From: Ignavibacteriales bacterium
Lineage (GTDB): Bacteria; Bacteroidota; Ignavibacteria; Ignavibacteriales; Ignavibacteriaceae
Reading direction: 5' to 3'
Assembly (NCBI GenBank): GCA_003142915.1
Contig: PLNZ01000221.1
Span: forward strand, 1-7,065
DNA: 7,065 nucleotides
Shown: positions 6,983-7,065 of the stretch, one piece after another
How the letters are laid out: the number at the start of each line of letters is the position of its first letter
Position numbering within the stretch: the first letter of the stretch is position 1
Position numbers and translations under genes: made by a program
The notes under the pieces: generated by a model
The model's input: the letters and a program-made list of their open reading frames with translations, nothing else
What the model was told of the DNA's origin: nothing
Databases searched by the model: none

Positions 6983-7065
6983 ATGGGCTTTTGGCATAGC
7001 CATGGATTCCCAGGCCCGGGGTGGTCGCGACCTGTCATTACAATATAAAACTTAATTATTTTTTG

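Larger units (their letters stand above)
6682..7065. repeat. Non-coding block with degenerate dispersed-repeat character
   Basis: About 385 bases with no credible gene: all frames are broken by stops on both strands and I see no tRNA or rRNA signature. Composition is unlike the AT-rich surroundings; 6961-7040 has 48 G/C in 80 bases by hand count. The block contains C-rich tracts (CCCCTCC at 6864-6870 and 6942-6948), the 8-mer AAGCCTGT twice (6855-6862 and 6954-6961), TGGGAATTA twice (6891-6899 and 6911-6919), a foldback at 6943-6982, CCCGGG at 7015-7020 and GGTCGCGACC at 7023-7032. This resembles a mosaic of decayed palindromic intergenic repeats or a non-autonomous mobile element remnant. 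That reading is inference; copy number elsewhere in the genome is unknown. Confidence 0.5.

Noticed and set aside
6850..7050. tRNA or other known structured RNA in the GC-rich block
   Set aside because: No T-loop GGTTCGA-type sequence, no acceptor-stem pairing at a suitable distance, and no motif of a known RNA that I can recognise by eye.

Overview
The window reads as an AT-rich bacterial chromosome segment with two unrelated, divergently transcribed gene pairs and a non-coding, repeat-like block at the right end. The style of the secreted M1 peptidases, the AT-rich composition and the short-Q-loop cytochrome bd suggest the Bacteroidota/Ignavibacteriota/Chlorobi (FCB) group. That placement is inference from protein resemblance only. 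The cyd genes have clear Shine-Dalgarno sites, while the peptidase genes do not.

Left part (1-3908, minus strand): two tandem paralogous genes for exported M1-family (gluzincin) zinc metallopeptidases. The upstream copy (1941-3908) is complete. The downstream copy (1-1915) starts 25 bases after it, appears to use a TTG start, has an open frame throughout, and loses only about its last 15-20 codons at the window edge. Both keep the GGMEYPG substrate-binding motif, the HExxH-18-E zinc site and a downstream Tyr-Tyr-Lys. Both begin with signal peptides, so they should act outside the cytoplasm on peptides or proteins.

Middle (3909-4218): a 310-base AT-rich divergent intergenic region that must carry the promoters for both directions. 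It holds a perfect 12-base palindrome and a possible 23-codon leader ORF whose stop overlaps the cydA ribosome binding site.

Right part (4219-6590, plus strand): cydA and cydB, the two large subunits of a cytochrome bd oxygen reductase, overlapping by one base (TAATG) with a strong Shine-Dalgarno site for cydB inside the end of cydA. Together they form a membrane oxidase that reduces O2 to water with high affinity, typically for microaerobic growth or oxygen defence. No cydX, cydC or cydD is visible here. CydA keeps its haem ligands but has Gln at the position of the quinol-site Glu257 of E. coli.

Right end (6591-7065): two hairpins after cydB, the second a good intrinsic terminator, then about 385 bases without a credible gene. 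Part of this is GC-rich (about 60% over 6961-7040) and full of short inverted and direct repeats, which looks like degenerate dispersed intergenic repeats. I see no clearly new multi-gene system. The items most worth following up are the Q-loop substitution, the paralogue pair, the leader ORF and the repeat block.
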